A stretch of DNA of 64,000 nt from UBA12202 sp049595035. Its GTDB lineage: Bacteria > Pseudomonadota > Alphaproteobacteria > Puniceispirillales > UBA1172. The position numbers were made by a program, and so were the translations under genes. The notes below the pieces were generated by a model that was not told the DNA's origin, did not search any database, and worked only from the letters and a program-made list of their open reading frames with translations. The DNA is taken from contig JBMYKD010000010.1 in NCBI GenBank assembly GCA_049595035.1, positions 3,614 through 67,613 on the forward strand, written 5' to 3'. Below are positions 34,561 through 42,692 of the stretch, one piece after another; position 1 is the stretch's first letter, and every line of letters begins with the position of its first letter.

Positions 34561-34585
34561 GATGACAGAGCGTATCTCTGTCATC
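34561..34585 (-). terminator. Terminator-like hairpin after dctP
   Basis: GATGACAGAG and CTCTGTCATC form a perfect 10-base stem with a 5-base loop. Read leftward, it is followed by TTTATAAAAATT, a fair T/A-rich tail. It lies 51 bases after the dctP stop and 71 bases before dctQ, so partial termination would give more binding protein than permease. Confidence 0.6.
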
Positions 34586-34636
34586 TCGAAGATTTGCGTT
34601 TAGAATATGCAAAAAACAGAAGACCGGTAAGGCCGT

Positions 34637-35626
34637 TTATTGCATTGCGTTGAAACTATCAACAATGGCCTGACCTTCTGCACCTGCAGCTTTCAGCCAG
34701 TCTGATGTCATAGTCGCACCAATGTCTTTCAATTCATTCTGCAGGGTATCACCAGCAGGTTCAACGGTCATGCCACCAGCACGAAGTCCGGCAAGGGTGA
34801 AACCTGTATATTCTTTTGAACGCCATGTACCGGCATATTCAGCCAGTTCGGCACATCCACGGATCACATTCTGATTTGCCGCGCTCGTGCTATCCCAGAC
34901 AGAGGAATTCACCATCACATAGTTACGCGGAAGCCATGCATCCACCTCATAGAAATGTGTCAGGGATTCCCAGATTTTACGGTCATATCCCGTTGCCCCC
35001 GAAGACACCATGGATTCCACTACTCCAGTAGCAAAAGCCTGTGAGATTTCAGCCGCCTCAATCACCACAGGAAGCATGCCTGTTAATTCTGCCAGACGTG
35101 TTGTGGTGTTGTTATATGAACGGAATTTAATCCCTTCCATATCGGCAACCGAATTGATTTCCTTTTTGAAATACAGTCCTTGTGGTGGCCATGGCACCGC
35201 ATAGAGTAATGTGAGATTCTGATCTGACAGTGTTTTTTCGATGCTAGGCTTTGCCGCTTTCCAGAGGTTATCTGCATCATCAAATGATGTGGCCAGAAAT
35301 GGCACGGAATCATAACCAAAAATAGCATTTTCATTCTGGTGACCAGATAGTAGCCTTTCACCAATGGGAACCTGACCTGTTTGAACAGCGCGCTTGATAT
35401 CAGCACCTTTAATCAGTGAACCAGAGGGATGCGTGACAATTTCAATCTCACCGCCAGTGCCTGTTGTGACACATTTTCCAAACTCAGCGGCAGTCACCGA
35501 ATGAAAGTTTGATCCGCTATATGCCAGTGGCATATCCCAGACTTCAGCTTTTGCAAATGTAGACATGGTCATGCATAACCCCGCGGCAAGCACGGTAGAT
35601 GCAATGTTTTTGCTGGTAAAATTCAT
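34637..35626 (-). CDS. dctP: TRAP transporter solute-binding protein DctP
   Basis: A 329-residue periplasmic binding protein. A signal peptide occupies residues 1-27 (hydrophobic STVLAAGLCMTM, likely cut after FAKA). The family core appears in GADIKRAVQTGQVPIGE, DMEGIKFRSYNNTTTRLAEL and ISQAFATGVVESMVSSGATG. The Arg of KFRSYN should contact a substrate carboxylate, as in other DctP proteins, so an organic acid or amino acid derivative is likely. AGGGAGG precedes the ATG. It follows the D-amino-acid dehydrogenase gene, with 129 bases between, and is followed by hairpins. It does not resemble the ectoine binders TeaA/UehA as far as I can tell. Confidence 0.93.
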   Translation of the reverse strand: MNFTSKNIASTVLAAGLCMTMSTFAKAEVWDMPLAYSGSNFHSVTAAEFGKCVTTGTGGEIEIVTHPSGSLIKGADIKRAVQTGQVPIGERLLSGHQNENAIFGYDSVPFLATSFDDADNLWKAAKPSIEKTLSDQNLTLLYAVPWPPQGLYFKKEINSVADMEGIKFRSYNNTTTRLAELTGMLPVVIEAAEISQAFATGVVESMVSSGATGYDRKIWESLTHFYEVDAWLPRNYVMVNSSVWDSTSAANQNVIRGCAELAEYAGTWRSKEYTGFTLAGLRAGGMTVEPAGDTLQNELKDIGATMTSDWLKAAGAEGQAIVDSFNAMQ

Positions 35627-35755
35627 AAATAACCTCCCTTAAATATGATTTTTTAATTTTAAGGATTTCATTCAACCTGATTTTTTCATATCCGGCAAGC
35701 ATATTCCTGCCCCGAAAGGTACCATGACATAGCATCAGATCAATATATCAAAAGG

Positions 35756-37051
35756 TTAGTTTAGAAAGCGGCGCATATCATAAGCGGATAAATCCATATT
35801 CGGATGAATATCAGATGCCAGCATAGCCAGTATCTGGCCTGTTTTGGCACCGCCTGTCAAACCGACATGATGATGCCCAAACCCCATAAAAACGCCCTTT
35901 ATTTCAGGCACCTCACCAATGACGGGAATAGAATCCGTTGGTGCCGGTCGGTGCCCCATCCAGCGTGTTTCTTCCGCCCATGTCAAATCAGGCATATATT
36001 GCCTGACATTATGCATCAATAGCCGGAACGGGGCTTCTGATGCCGCTGCTTTAAGGCCGCCGAACTCTACAATTCCAGCCAGTCTAATCCGGTCTTTCAT
36101 CGGGCTGACAACAAACTTTCCAGCAACAACCATCAATGGTGTTTTGGGTTTAGCATTTGGATGCCATAATTCAATATGATAGCCACGCTCTGCTTCCAGC
36201 GGAATGGATATACCAAGCTGTTTTGCCAATGTGCCCGACCATGCCCCCATAGCCAGAATAACCCGATCTGCCGGCAATGCTTCACCACCTGTTCTGATGC
36301 CCGTAACATGGCCATTTTCATGACTGATAGCATCAACATCAGCGGTGATCATACGGCCGCCTCTTTCTTCAAAAACCTTTACCAGATCAGCGATATAATC
36401 ACCGGGACTGAGAATCATGCCATGATTTTGCATGGCCACGGCAAAACGGTGGCTATCGGCCATAAACGGATCATAAGCGGTAAAGGCTTCGTTTTCGTAT
36501 TCTATCCATTCATGGCCAAGTGCTTTGCGCAGATCCCACATCGCCTTATCTGCCTCGAAACCCGATCTGTCCTTGAAAATATAAGTATAGTCGCATGGTC
36601 TGATCCACCGTTCCGCTTGAGTACCTGCCGCTAATGCCTGATGATCCTGCAAAGATTGCCCGATAATCGGATTAAGTGCTTCAGCAATCCGCTGGGTGTC
36701 GGCCATATTCGCATGCCGTAAATATGGAATAAGCCATGGCATTAATTTCGGCAGGTACCGCCACCGTAAAAATAATGGCTGAAGCGGGTCAAAAAGCATT
36801 TTGGGGGCTTTTCGCATAATGCCGGGGGTGGTGACAGGTATGACAGATGATGACGCCAGAATACCCGCATTACCAAAACTGGTTCCACCAGCTGGCCCTG
36901 CCCGATCAATTAATGTGACCTGATGACCATATTCCTGCATGCGCATGGCGGCGGCAATGCCTACCATACCGGCACCGACAACAATCACAGAATAGGCTTC
37001 CACGTCATTTTTCTTCGTTTTATTTTTTTCTATCTGTCTAGCATTAGTCAT
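35756..37051 (-). CDS. D-amino-acid dehydrogenase-like FAD oxidoreductase
   Basis: A 431-residue DAO-fold flavoprotein related to DadA and hydroxyproline dehydrogenases. The FAD motif VVGAGMVGIAAAMRM lies about residues 24-38, preceded by an unusual Lys/Asn-rich extension. The C-terminal half has RWMGHRPAPTDSIPVIGEVP and FGHHHVGLTGGAKTG, typical of D-amino-acid dehydrogenases. It should oxidise the alpha C-N bond of a D-amino acid or secondary amine to an imine, passing electrons to the respiratory chain. The ATG overlaps the enolase-family stop by four bases. With the proton-transfer enzyme upstream and the TRAP importer downstream, an import, epimerise, oxidise order is plausible. Confidence 0.88.
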   Translation of the reverse strand: MTNARQIEKNKTKKNDVEAYSVIVVGAGMVGIAAAMRMQEYGHQVTLIDRAGPAGGTSFGNAGILASSSVIPVTTPGIMRKAPKMLFDPLQPLFLRWRYLPKLMPWLIPYLRHANMADTQRIAEALNPIIGQSLQDHQALAAGTQAERWIRPCDYTYIFKDRSGFEADKAMWDLRKALGHEWIEYENEAFTAYDPFMADSHRFAVAMQNHGMILSPGDYIADLVKVFEERGGRMITADVDAISHENGHVTGIRTGGEALPADRVILAMGAWSGTLAKQLGISIPLEAERGYHIELWHPNAKPKTPLMVVAGKFVVSPMKDRIRLAGIVEFGGLKAAASEAPFRLLMHNVRQYMPDLTWAEETRWMGHRPAPTDSIPVIGEVPEIKGVFMGFGHHHVGLTGGAKTGQILAMLASDIHPNMDLSAYDMRRFLN

Positions 37052-38193
37052 GATTTATATTCCAAATGCCATGATTGAATAGAATAGTGGTTTATTTTTT
37101 CCAGATCTGGATCAATACCAAGACCATCACCATCAGGCAAAATAACGTGGCCGTCAATAATCGGAAACGGGGCGGCTAGAATGTCTTCATTCAGATAATA
37201 TTTGGCTTGATAAAACTCACATCCCAAAGTGATATTCGGGGTAGCAGCAATCATATGTGTACCTGCCAGATGGGCAATGCCAGCTTCAAACATATCACCA
37301 CCATAAGCGGCCAAGCCTTTTGCTTCGGCTAATGCGGCGATATGCCGGGCTTTTGTCAGCCCGCCTGATTTCATGATCTTTATGGAAACCCCATCGCATA
37401 TCTCTTCTGCAATGGCGCGGTGCATATCAGCCAGACTGAAAACCGATTCATCTGCCAGCAAAGGGACAGATAAGGACTGGCGCAGTCGCCGCATGGCATC
37501 AAAATGCCTTGCTGGTACAGGCTGTTCAATAAAATCAGGAGAAAATTCAGCCACGTCGCGCAACTTTGCTTCCGCGCCATAGGGCGATAACCCCTGATTG
37601 TAATCCACCCTGATATTGAGATCGGGGTAATTTTTCCGCAAGGTTTCCAGTCGCATGATATCAAACTGGTGATCAGAAAACCCTGTCTTGAGTTTAACAG
37701 TATTAACATGATCTGCTTGCAGGCGTTCCACCAGCGCCAGATCAGCCTCAAAATCCGGATTAGCTAGCGAACAGGATAGGGGGATCTGTCGTCGTACTAT
37801 GCCGCCCAGCATATCAGCTACCTGAACACCCAGTGCTTTGCCTGAAGCATCAAGAAGCGCGGTTTCTAACGCCGCTTTTGCTTCTGTTGCATGAGCAACC
37901 GCATATTCAAGCTGATGGCATATGGCTTGCCTGTCGCTGAGGGGACGACCTAACACCAGAGGCGGGAAATACCGCGTCAAGGCGGCAAGGCTAGCTTCAA
38001 CTGATCCGGTAAAGACCACCCATGGCGATGCTTCGCCATAGCCTTTTATACCGCCTGATGTCTCACATTCCAGCAGACCGATATCAATGATCTGATCAAC
38101 GCGCCCAATGCCATGATCACGCGCCGATAATACCGGCAGTTGCAGATGCCAGACACGCATCCCTGTAATGCGTTCTTCATCCAGCCGCGACAT
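37048..38193 (-). CDS. Enolase-superfamily enzyme, MLE subgroup
   Basis: A 381-residue enolase-superfamily protein with N-terminal capping and (beta/alpha)7beta barrel domains. The acid/base residues of the muconate-lactonising subgroup are present: Lys167 and Lys169 (VKLKTGF) and Lys272 on the opposite face (SIKIMKSGG). Metal ligands are Asp197 (RVDYNQ), Glu223 (FIEQPV) and Asp248 or Glu249 (LLADES). Two opposed lysines allow 1,1-proton transfer, so a racemase/epimerase of amino acid derivatives is possible, as are cycloisomerase and dehydratase reactions. It starts 3 bases after the ThDP gene and overlaps the D-amino-acid dehydrogenase gene. The specific substrate is unknown. Confidence 0.88.
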   Translation of the reverse strand: MSRLDEERITGMRVWHLQLPVLSARDHGIGRVDQIIDIGLLECETSGGIKGYGEASPWVVFTGSVEASLAALTRYFPPLVLGRPLSDRQAICHQLEYAVAHATEAKAALETALLDASGKALGVQVADMLGGIVRRQIPLSCSLANPDFEADLALVERLQADHVNTVKLKTGFSDHQFDIMRLETLRKNYPDLNIRVDYNQGLSPYGAEAKLRDVAEFSPDFIEQPVPARHFDAMRRLRQSLSVPLLADESVFSLADMHRAIAEEICDGVSIKIMKSGGLTKARHIAALAEAKGLAAYGGDMFEAGIAHLAGTHMIAATPNITLGCEFYQAKYYLNEDILAAPFPIIDGHVILPDGDGLGIDPDLEKINHYSIQSWHLEYKS

Positions 38194-38196
38194 GAT

Positions 38197-39885
38197 CTAA
38201 GCAACCCATTCTGATACTGGTGCCGCCGCTTCATGCAGAGGCTGGCTTATAACATCAATCAGGGTCGGGCCATCATGAGCCAGAGCTTCACGCATGACTG
38301 ATGGCAGATCAGCCGGATTTTCTACACGCCAGCTTTTTATGCCATAGGCACTGGCCACGGCCGCATGATCGGTTCGGTCAAAATCAACATTATGATACCG
38401 CGCCCCGAAACCGGATTTCTGGCCAGCCTTAATCCACCCATAGACAGCGTTTGAAAACACAATCGACGTGATCGGCATCTTATAGCGCATCATGGTTTCA
38501 AACTCACCAACACAGAAACCAAATGACCCATCACCCATCAAGGCCACGGTCTTCACCGATGGATTGCCAATATGTGCCCCCATTGCCGCCGCCATACCAA
38601 AGCCAAGCGCACCATGGGCCCGATTGCTGATAAAGACGCGGCCATCCCGCCGCCAGCGATAATGCGCCGATACATAAGGACATGGTGTCCCCGGATCAGC
38701 CACAACGATTGTATCATCATCACATTCTGATGCCAGATGGTGAATCACCGCTTCTGGCGTTATCGGCATCTGGCTTGACATGGCAAGCGGTTCAAACGCC
38801 GCCCATTTTGCCGCCCATGCCGCCGCCGCCCGCGCCTTTCCATCAAAATCAGGCCGTTCATCATAGCCTTCTATGACCTGAATTAATCCTCTAAGAGCAA
38901 GTTTGGCATCTGCTATGATGCTGGCATCTGTTTGATAATTTGCCCCCGGTACCATCGGATCGCTATCTATATGCAAAATGGTTTTATCATGTGATGGACT
39001 GCGCCAACGTTCCGTCGTGACAGAACCGGCACGACAGCCGACAAATAATACCAGATCAGCCGCATCAACCAGTGCCCGCGTAGATGCAACCCCACCATTT
39101 GAACCAACAACACCAACCGCGCAAGCATGCGTTTCAGCAATAACCCCCTGCCCTGATACGGTTGTGGCCACTGGCATATTCAGCATTTCCGCCAATTGTG
39201 CCACTTCCGGCATAGCACCAGATAGCAAAGGCCCACCGCCACAAATCATGACGGGCTGTTTAGCCGCCAGCAATTTATTCGCCATGATGTCCAGCTCATC
39301 AGGCTGTGCGGCGGCGCGTGCTGCCGGAAATGACGTATGATGCTTATCTGCCCAGATCAAATCCGGATCAATCGGGGCTTTCTGGGTATCAAAGGGAAGC
39401 GCCAGATGCGCAGAACCCGGACGACCGGTTGTCATGGCACGAAACGCCATCCGCATTTGCGCCGGTAATTGATTGACCTGATCAAGCGATCCATTCCATT
39501 TCGTTACCGGTGCGAATAATGCCGGTTGATCCAGTTCGGTCAGCGGATACTTACCCCGTGATGTTGTTGCCACATCGGTGGTAATAGCCAGAATAGGGAT
39601 TGAGCTTTCCCCCGCTTCAACAAGCGCTGGCAGAATATAAGTCGCCCCACCACCAGATGGCCCTTCACATATGCCGGGTTTGCCGGTGACTCTGGCATAG
39701 CCATCAGCCATATATCCGGCATGACGTTCATCACGGGTTAAAATATGGGTCATGCCATGATCAAGACGTGCCATTGCATCATAGAATGGCAATGTTGTAT
39801 CCCCGCAAAGACCAAAAATATGCTTCACCTCATAGGCTTCAAGCATCCTTACCATGGCTTCAGCGCCATTCATCTGATTCTTCAT
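38197..39885 (-). CDS. ThDP-dependent enzyme, acetolactate synthase-like
   Basis: A 562-residue ThDP enzyme of the acetohydroxyacid synthase/oxalyl-CoA decarboxylase/glyoxylate carboligase family. Cofactor-activating Glu53 lies in TRDERHAGYMADGYARV, and the ThDP/Mg motif is GDGSFG...VFSN at about 451-479. The central domain (about 185-330) has no strong FAD motif. It is clearly not biosynthetic IlvB, since no small subunit IlvH follows and the context is catabolic. It may decarboxylate a 2-oxo acid made from the transported compound. AAGGGGAGC precedes the ATG. First gene of the leftward operon; divergent from the racemase-fold gene at 39997. Confidence 0.87.
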   Translation of the reverse strand: MKNQMNGAEAMVRMLEAYEVKHIFGLCGDTTLPFYDAMARLDHGMTHILTRDERHAGYMADGYARVTGKPGICEGPSGGGATYILPALVEAGESSIPILAITTDVATTSRGKYPLTELDQPALFAPVTKWNGSLDQVNQLPAQMRMAFRAMTTGRPGSAHLALPFDTQKAPIDPDLIWADKHHTSFPAARAAAQPDELDIMANKLLAAKQPVMICGGGPLLSGAMPEVAQLAEMLNMPVATTVSGQGVIAETHACAVGVVGSNGGVASTRALVDAADLVLFVGCRAGSVTTERWRSPSHDKTILHIDSDPMVPGANYQTDASIIADAKLALRGLIQVIEGYDERPDFDGKARAAAAWAAKWAAFEPLAMSSQMPITPEAVIHHLASECDDDTIVVADPGTPCPYVSAHYRWRRDGRVFISNRAHGALGFGMAAAMGAHIGNPSVKTVALMGDGSFGFCVGEFETMMRYKMPITSIVFSNAVYGWIKAGQKSGFGARYHNVDFDRTDHAAVASAYGIKSWRVENPADLPSVMREALAHDGPTLIDVISQPLHEAAAPVSEWVA

Positions 39886-39996
39886 TTTTGCTCCCCTTAC
39901 TCACTTTATCTTTACCTAATAGTTTTTTTTGCTCAAGCCATTTTCTCAATTGATATCGGACTTGCCGGATGAGTGGAATTAGCGCATCATGAATAT

Positions 39997-40764
39997 ATGA
40001 ACACTTCAAAGCATCAAGATGATCAGAACATTACTAATCCCGCCATAGCCAGAGGGGGTAAAGCGGTTTATGGTGCTTCTGTTGGTATTCTGATGCTGGA
40101 AGCGCAATTTCCGCGTATTCCGGGGGATATGGGAAACGCCCTCAGCTGGCCGTTTCCTGTTCACTATAACATTGTGCGCGGGGCATCACCTGATCTGGTG
40201 GTGCGTCGCCGGGCAGAAAATATGCTGACCCCTTTTATTAATGCCGCGCGTGAGTTAGTGGCTGACGGGGTTGACGGGATTACAACCAATTGTGGTTTTC
40301 TGTCATTATTTCAGGCTGAACTGGCGGCGGCTGTCTCAGTTCCGGTCATGACGTCATCTTTAATGCAGTGGGATATGGTTTCCCGTCTTATGCCACATGG
40401 AAAACGCCCCGGCATTCTCACGATTAATGCATCCAGTTTGAGCCCTGATCATCTCAAATCTGCTGGTGTTCCACTGGACGCACCTATTGTCACCACAGAA
40501 GGCCGGCGTGAGTTTACCCGCGCCATTCTGGATAATGAGCCGGAAATGAATATTGATCTGGCCCGTCAGGATAATATTGATGCCGCTGTTGAACTGGCAA
40601 GAGATGAACATATTGGTGGCATTATTCTGGAATGTACAAATATGATCCCCTATGCTGCGGATATTCGCGCGGCAACCCATTTACCCGTCTATTCCATTTA
40701 TAATATGGTGATGTGGTTTCAGGCCAGTTTGCGGCCACCCCATTTCCCACCACATGACAGATAG
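39997..40764 (+). CDS. Aspartate/glutamate racemase-fold protein
   Basis: A 255-residue protein with the two-cysteine Asp/Glu racemase superfamily layout: Cys99 (GITTNCGF) and Cys213 (ILECTNM), each on a strand-turn of a Rossmann-like half. It is only distantly like the EutA-like protein at 31830. It could be a racemase, isomerase or decarboxylase. The frame also allows GTG 39973, giving eight more residues; neither start has a clear Shine-Dalgarno. It diverges from the ThDP operon across 111 bases and is followed after 10 bases by a membrane carrier, with which it likely forms an operon. Confidence 0.82.
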   Translation: MNTSKHQDDQNITNPAIARGGKAVYGASVGILMLEAQFPRIPGDMGNALSWPFPVHYNIVRGASPDLVVRRRAENMLTPFINAARELVADGVDGITTNCGFLSLFQAELAAAVSVPVMTSSLMQWDMVSRLMPHGKRPGILTINASSLSPDHLKSAGVPLDAPIVTTEGRREFTRAILDNEPEMNIDLARQDNIDAAVELARDEHIGGIILECTNMIPYAADIRAATHLPVYSIYNMVMWFQASLRPPHFPPHDR

Positions 40765-40774
40765 GTGATCATTA

Positions 40775-41716
40775 ATGTTACGGTTGCTTGAATGGCTAGG
40801 CCGTCATGCCATGCTTGTTTTGCCGGCGGGCATTGTGGTGGCGATGATGCTTCCCGAAACCGATGCCCCCATTACCCTGATCGTTCCACCACTGATTGCC
40901 ATGATTTACACGGTCACATTTATCCGGATGGATTTACCTGCCCTGTTGCGTGACATGCTGACCCCGATTGAAATATTACGGCAATTGCTTATCGCCGGAT
41001 TTATTCTCATCATTATGCCATTATTATTGATTGGGGGCTGTGTTCTGGCAGGTGTTGATATGGCATTGCTACCATCTGCTACATGGTATGCGGTTGCCCC
41101 GCCTATTGCATCAACCGCATGGATATGTGGGATTATGGGATTAAGCCTTCCTACGGCTATGCGTGTGATCGTGATGACAAGCCTGCTGGCACCTTTTACG
41201 GGGCCTTTTATGGCTGGACTAATATTACCCAATGCCGTCAGCATATCTTCATTAACCATGTTTTTTAATCTGGCGGCAATGATCTTTGCCGGTGTTATAC
41301 TGGCTTTGATTGGTCAGATGATATTGGGTAAGGCACAGATTGAAAGGCATTCTCGCCGATTTGACGGGCTCGCCGCCATCACCATGCTGGTTTTCCTCAT
41401 CCCTGTTTTTAATGGTATTCCGCGGCAAATGTTTAATCTGCCTGTTCTGGCGGGGAAACTGCTATTGCTGGCTATGATATTGAACTTTTCCACCCAGTTG
41501 ATTTTGATGCTGGTGGCGCGATTATCACCTGTCCGACATGGCCGCAATCTGGCATCAGTGCTTGCTGTATTAAGCGGCAACCGCAATGTCGGGCTTTATT
41601 ATGGCGCCTTGCCGGTGGATCCCATATTCGGGATGTTCACGGCCCTATATCAGGTTCCTCTTTATCTTACGCCGCTTTTGATGAGCCGGGTGCGACGGCT
41701 GATGGGTCTTGTTTAG
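40775..41716 (+). CDS. BASS/SLC10-like membrane carrier
   Basis: A 313-residue integral membrane protein with about nine or ten hydrophobic helices (for example HAMLVLPAGIVVAMMLP and LIVPPLIAMIYTVTFI). The segment VLSGNRNVGLYYGALP resembles the conserved SGNRN motif of the bile acid:sodium symporter (BASS) fold, and APPIASTAWICGIMG may be the crossover region. Such carriers move organic anions with sodium. The family call is moderate because the sequence is divergent. It sits 10 bases after the racemase-fold gene, so it may import or export that enzyme's substrate. Confidence 0.7.
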   Translation: MLRLLEWLGRHAMLVLPAGIVVAMMLPETDAPITLIVPPLIAMIYTVTFIRMDLPALLRDMLTPIEILRQLLIAGFILIIMPLLLIGGCVLAGVDMALLPSATWYAVAPPIASTAWICGIMGLSLPTAMRVIVMTSLLAPFTGPFMAGLILPNAVSISSLTMFFNLAAMIFAGVILALIGQMILGKAQIERHSRRFDGLAAITMLVFLIPVFNGIPRQMFNLPVLAGKLLLLAMILNFSTQLILMLVARLSPVRHGRNLASVLAVLSGNRNVGLYYGALPVDPIFGMFTALYQVPLYLTPLLMSRVRRLMGLV

Positions 41717-41727
41717 CCTTCCACCGT

Positions 41728-42684
41728 TCAGGCTTCATGAACAATCATGCCCGGCAAATCCCCGTGAGCCGCGCGATTAGCAACGTGATCAATAAAACTG
41801 GTCACAAGGCGCGGCGGCTTTTCCATAAATTTATGGACAATGCCCAGCTTCATCGGTTGATGATCCCCTTCAAGAGGAAGAAAAACCAGCGGCTTACCAT
41901 CTGGTGCAACCGCCGCATGAGTGCGAATATTAATCAATCCGTATCCAAAACCATTGGCAACAAGGCTTCGCATCACTGGCAGTTCTTTTGTCCTATCTGC
42001 AATATTCGGAGTTAATCCCTGACGGTGGAACATCGACAAAAAATAATCACCGCTTAATGGCAAATCTAGCAAAACCATGGGTAAATGCACCAGATCAGCA
42101 AGAGAAATGGATGACCGCCCTGCCATGGGATGGTCTGCCGATAATAACACATAAGGTGGCAATGTTGCGACACTGGAAAAAATGGTGTCGGCCCCAACCC
42201 CCAGATGATAGGTCAATGCTACATCTATTTCCGCCCGGTCAAGCATAGCCAGTAAATCGGCCTGATGCGCTTCATGAAGGATAATCTGGGTTTCCGGATA
42301 AGCCTGTTCAAAACTGCGCCGGATATTCGCACTAAGGATAGGAGCTATGGTGATCAGACAACCTATTTTTAATACGCCGCGCACATGATCCTGCATATCT
42401 TCGGCAATGGTGCCCAGATTCTGCACCCAGTTCAATATCCCTTTTGCTTCTTCAACAAGCCTTTTTCCGCTAGTAGTCAGGGTTAGTCCACGGGCATGAC
42501 GGCGGACAAACATCTGAATCTTCAGATCATCTTCCAGTTGTGATATGGCAGCTGAAATAGACGGTGATGATACATTGAGCTGGGCGGATGCCGCCGTGAT
42601 GCTTCCAAGTTCACCAACCGCCACCAGATATTCCAGCTGACGCAAGGTAATGCGCTGATTTATGCCACGGGACGATTTGGGCAT
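41728..42684 (-). CDS. LysR-type transcriptional regulator
   Basis: A 318-residue LTTR. The N-terminal winged helix-turn-helix spans about residues 12-70 (ITLRQLEYLVAVGELGSITA, then LNVSSPSISAAISQLEDDL). The effector domain follows, with LPMVLLDLPLSGDYFLSM. I start at ATG 42684; the longer frame begins with TTG overlapping the stop of the aldehyde dehydrogenase gene. It is the last gene of the HpaB-HpaC-ALDH unit, so it is made with the genes it probably controls. A T-N11-A box at 46343-46355 upstream of hpaB is a candidate binding site. The effector could be a polyamine-derived or aromatic metabolite. Confidence 0.92.
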   Translation of the reverse strand: MPKSSRGINQRITLRQLEYLVAVGELGSITAASAQLNVSSPSISAAISQLEDDLKIQMFVRRHARGLTLTTSGKRLVEEAKGILNWVQNLGTIAEDMQDHVRGVLKIGCLITIAPILSANIRRSFEQAYPETQIILHEAHQADLLAMLDRAEIDVALTYHLGVGADTIFSSVATLPPYVLLSADHPMAGRSSISLADLVHLPMVLLDLPLSGDYFLSMFHRQGLTPNIADRTKELPVMRSLVANGFGYGLINIRTHAAVAPDGKPLVFLPLEGDHQPMKLGIVHKFMEKPPRLVTSFIDHVANRAAHGDLPGMIVHEA

Positions 42685-42692
42685 AGTTTTAT

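Noticed and set aside
36176..36634. A 152-codon open frame on the plus strand
   Set aside because: It is antisense to the D-amino-acid dehydrogenase gene, Cys/His/Ile-rich, without a family match or ribosome site.
41715..41734. AGCCT/AGGCT inverted repeat between the BASS-like carrier and LysR genes
   Set aside because: Only five base pairs with a 10-base loop, overlapping both gene ends and lacking a T-run; too weak to call a terminator.
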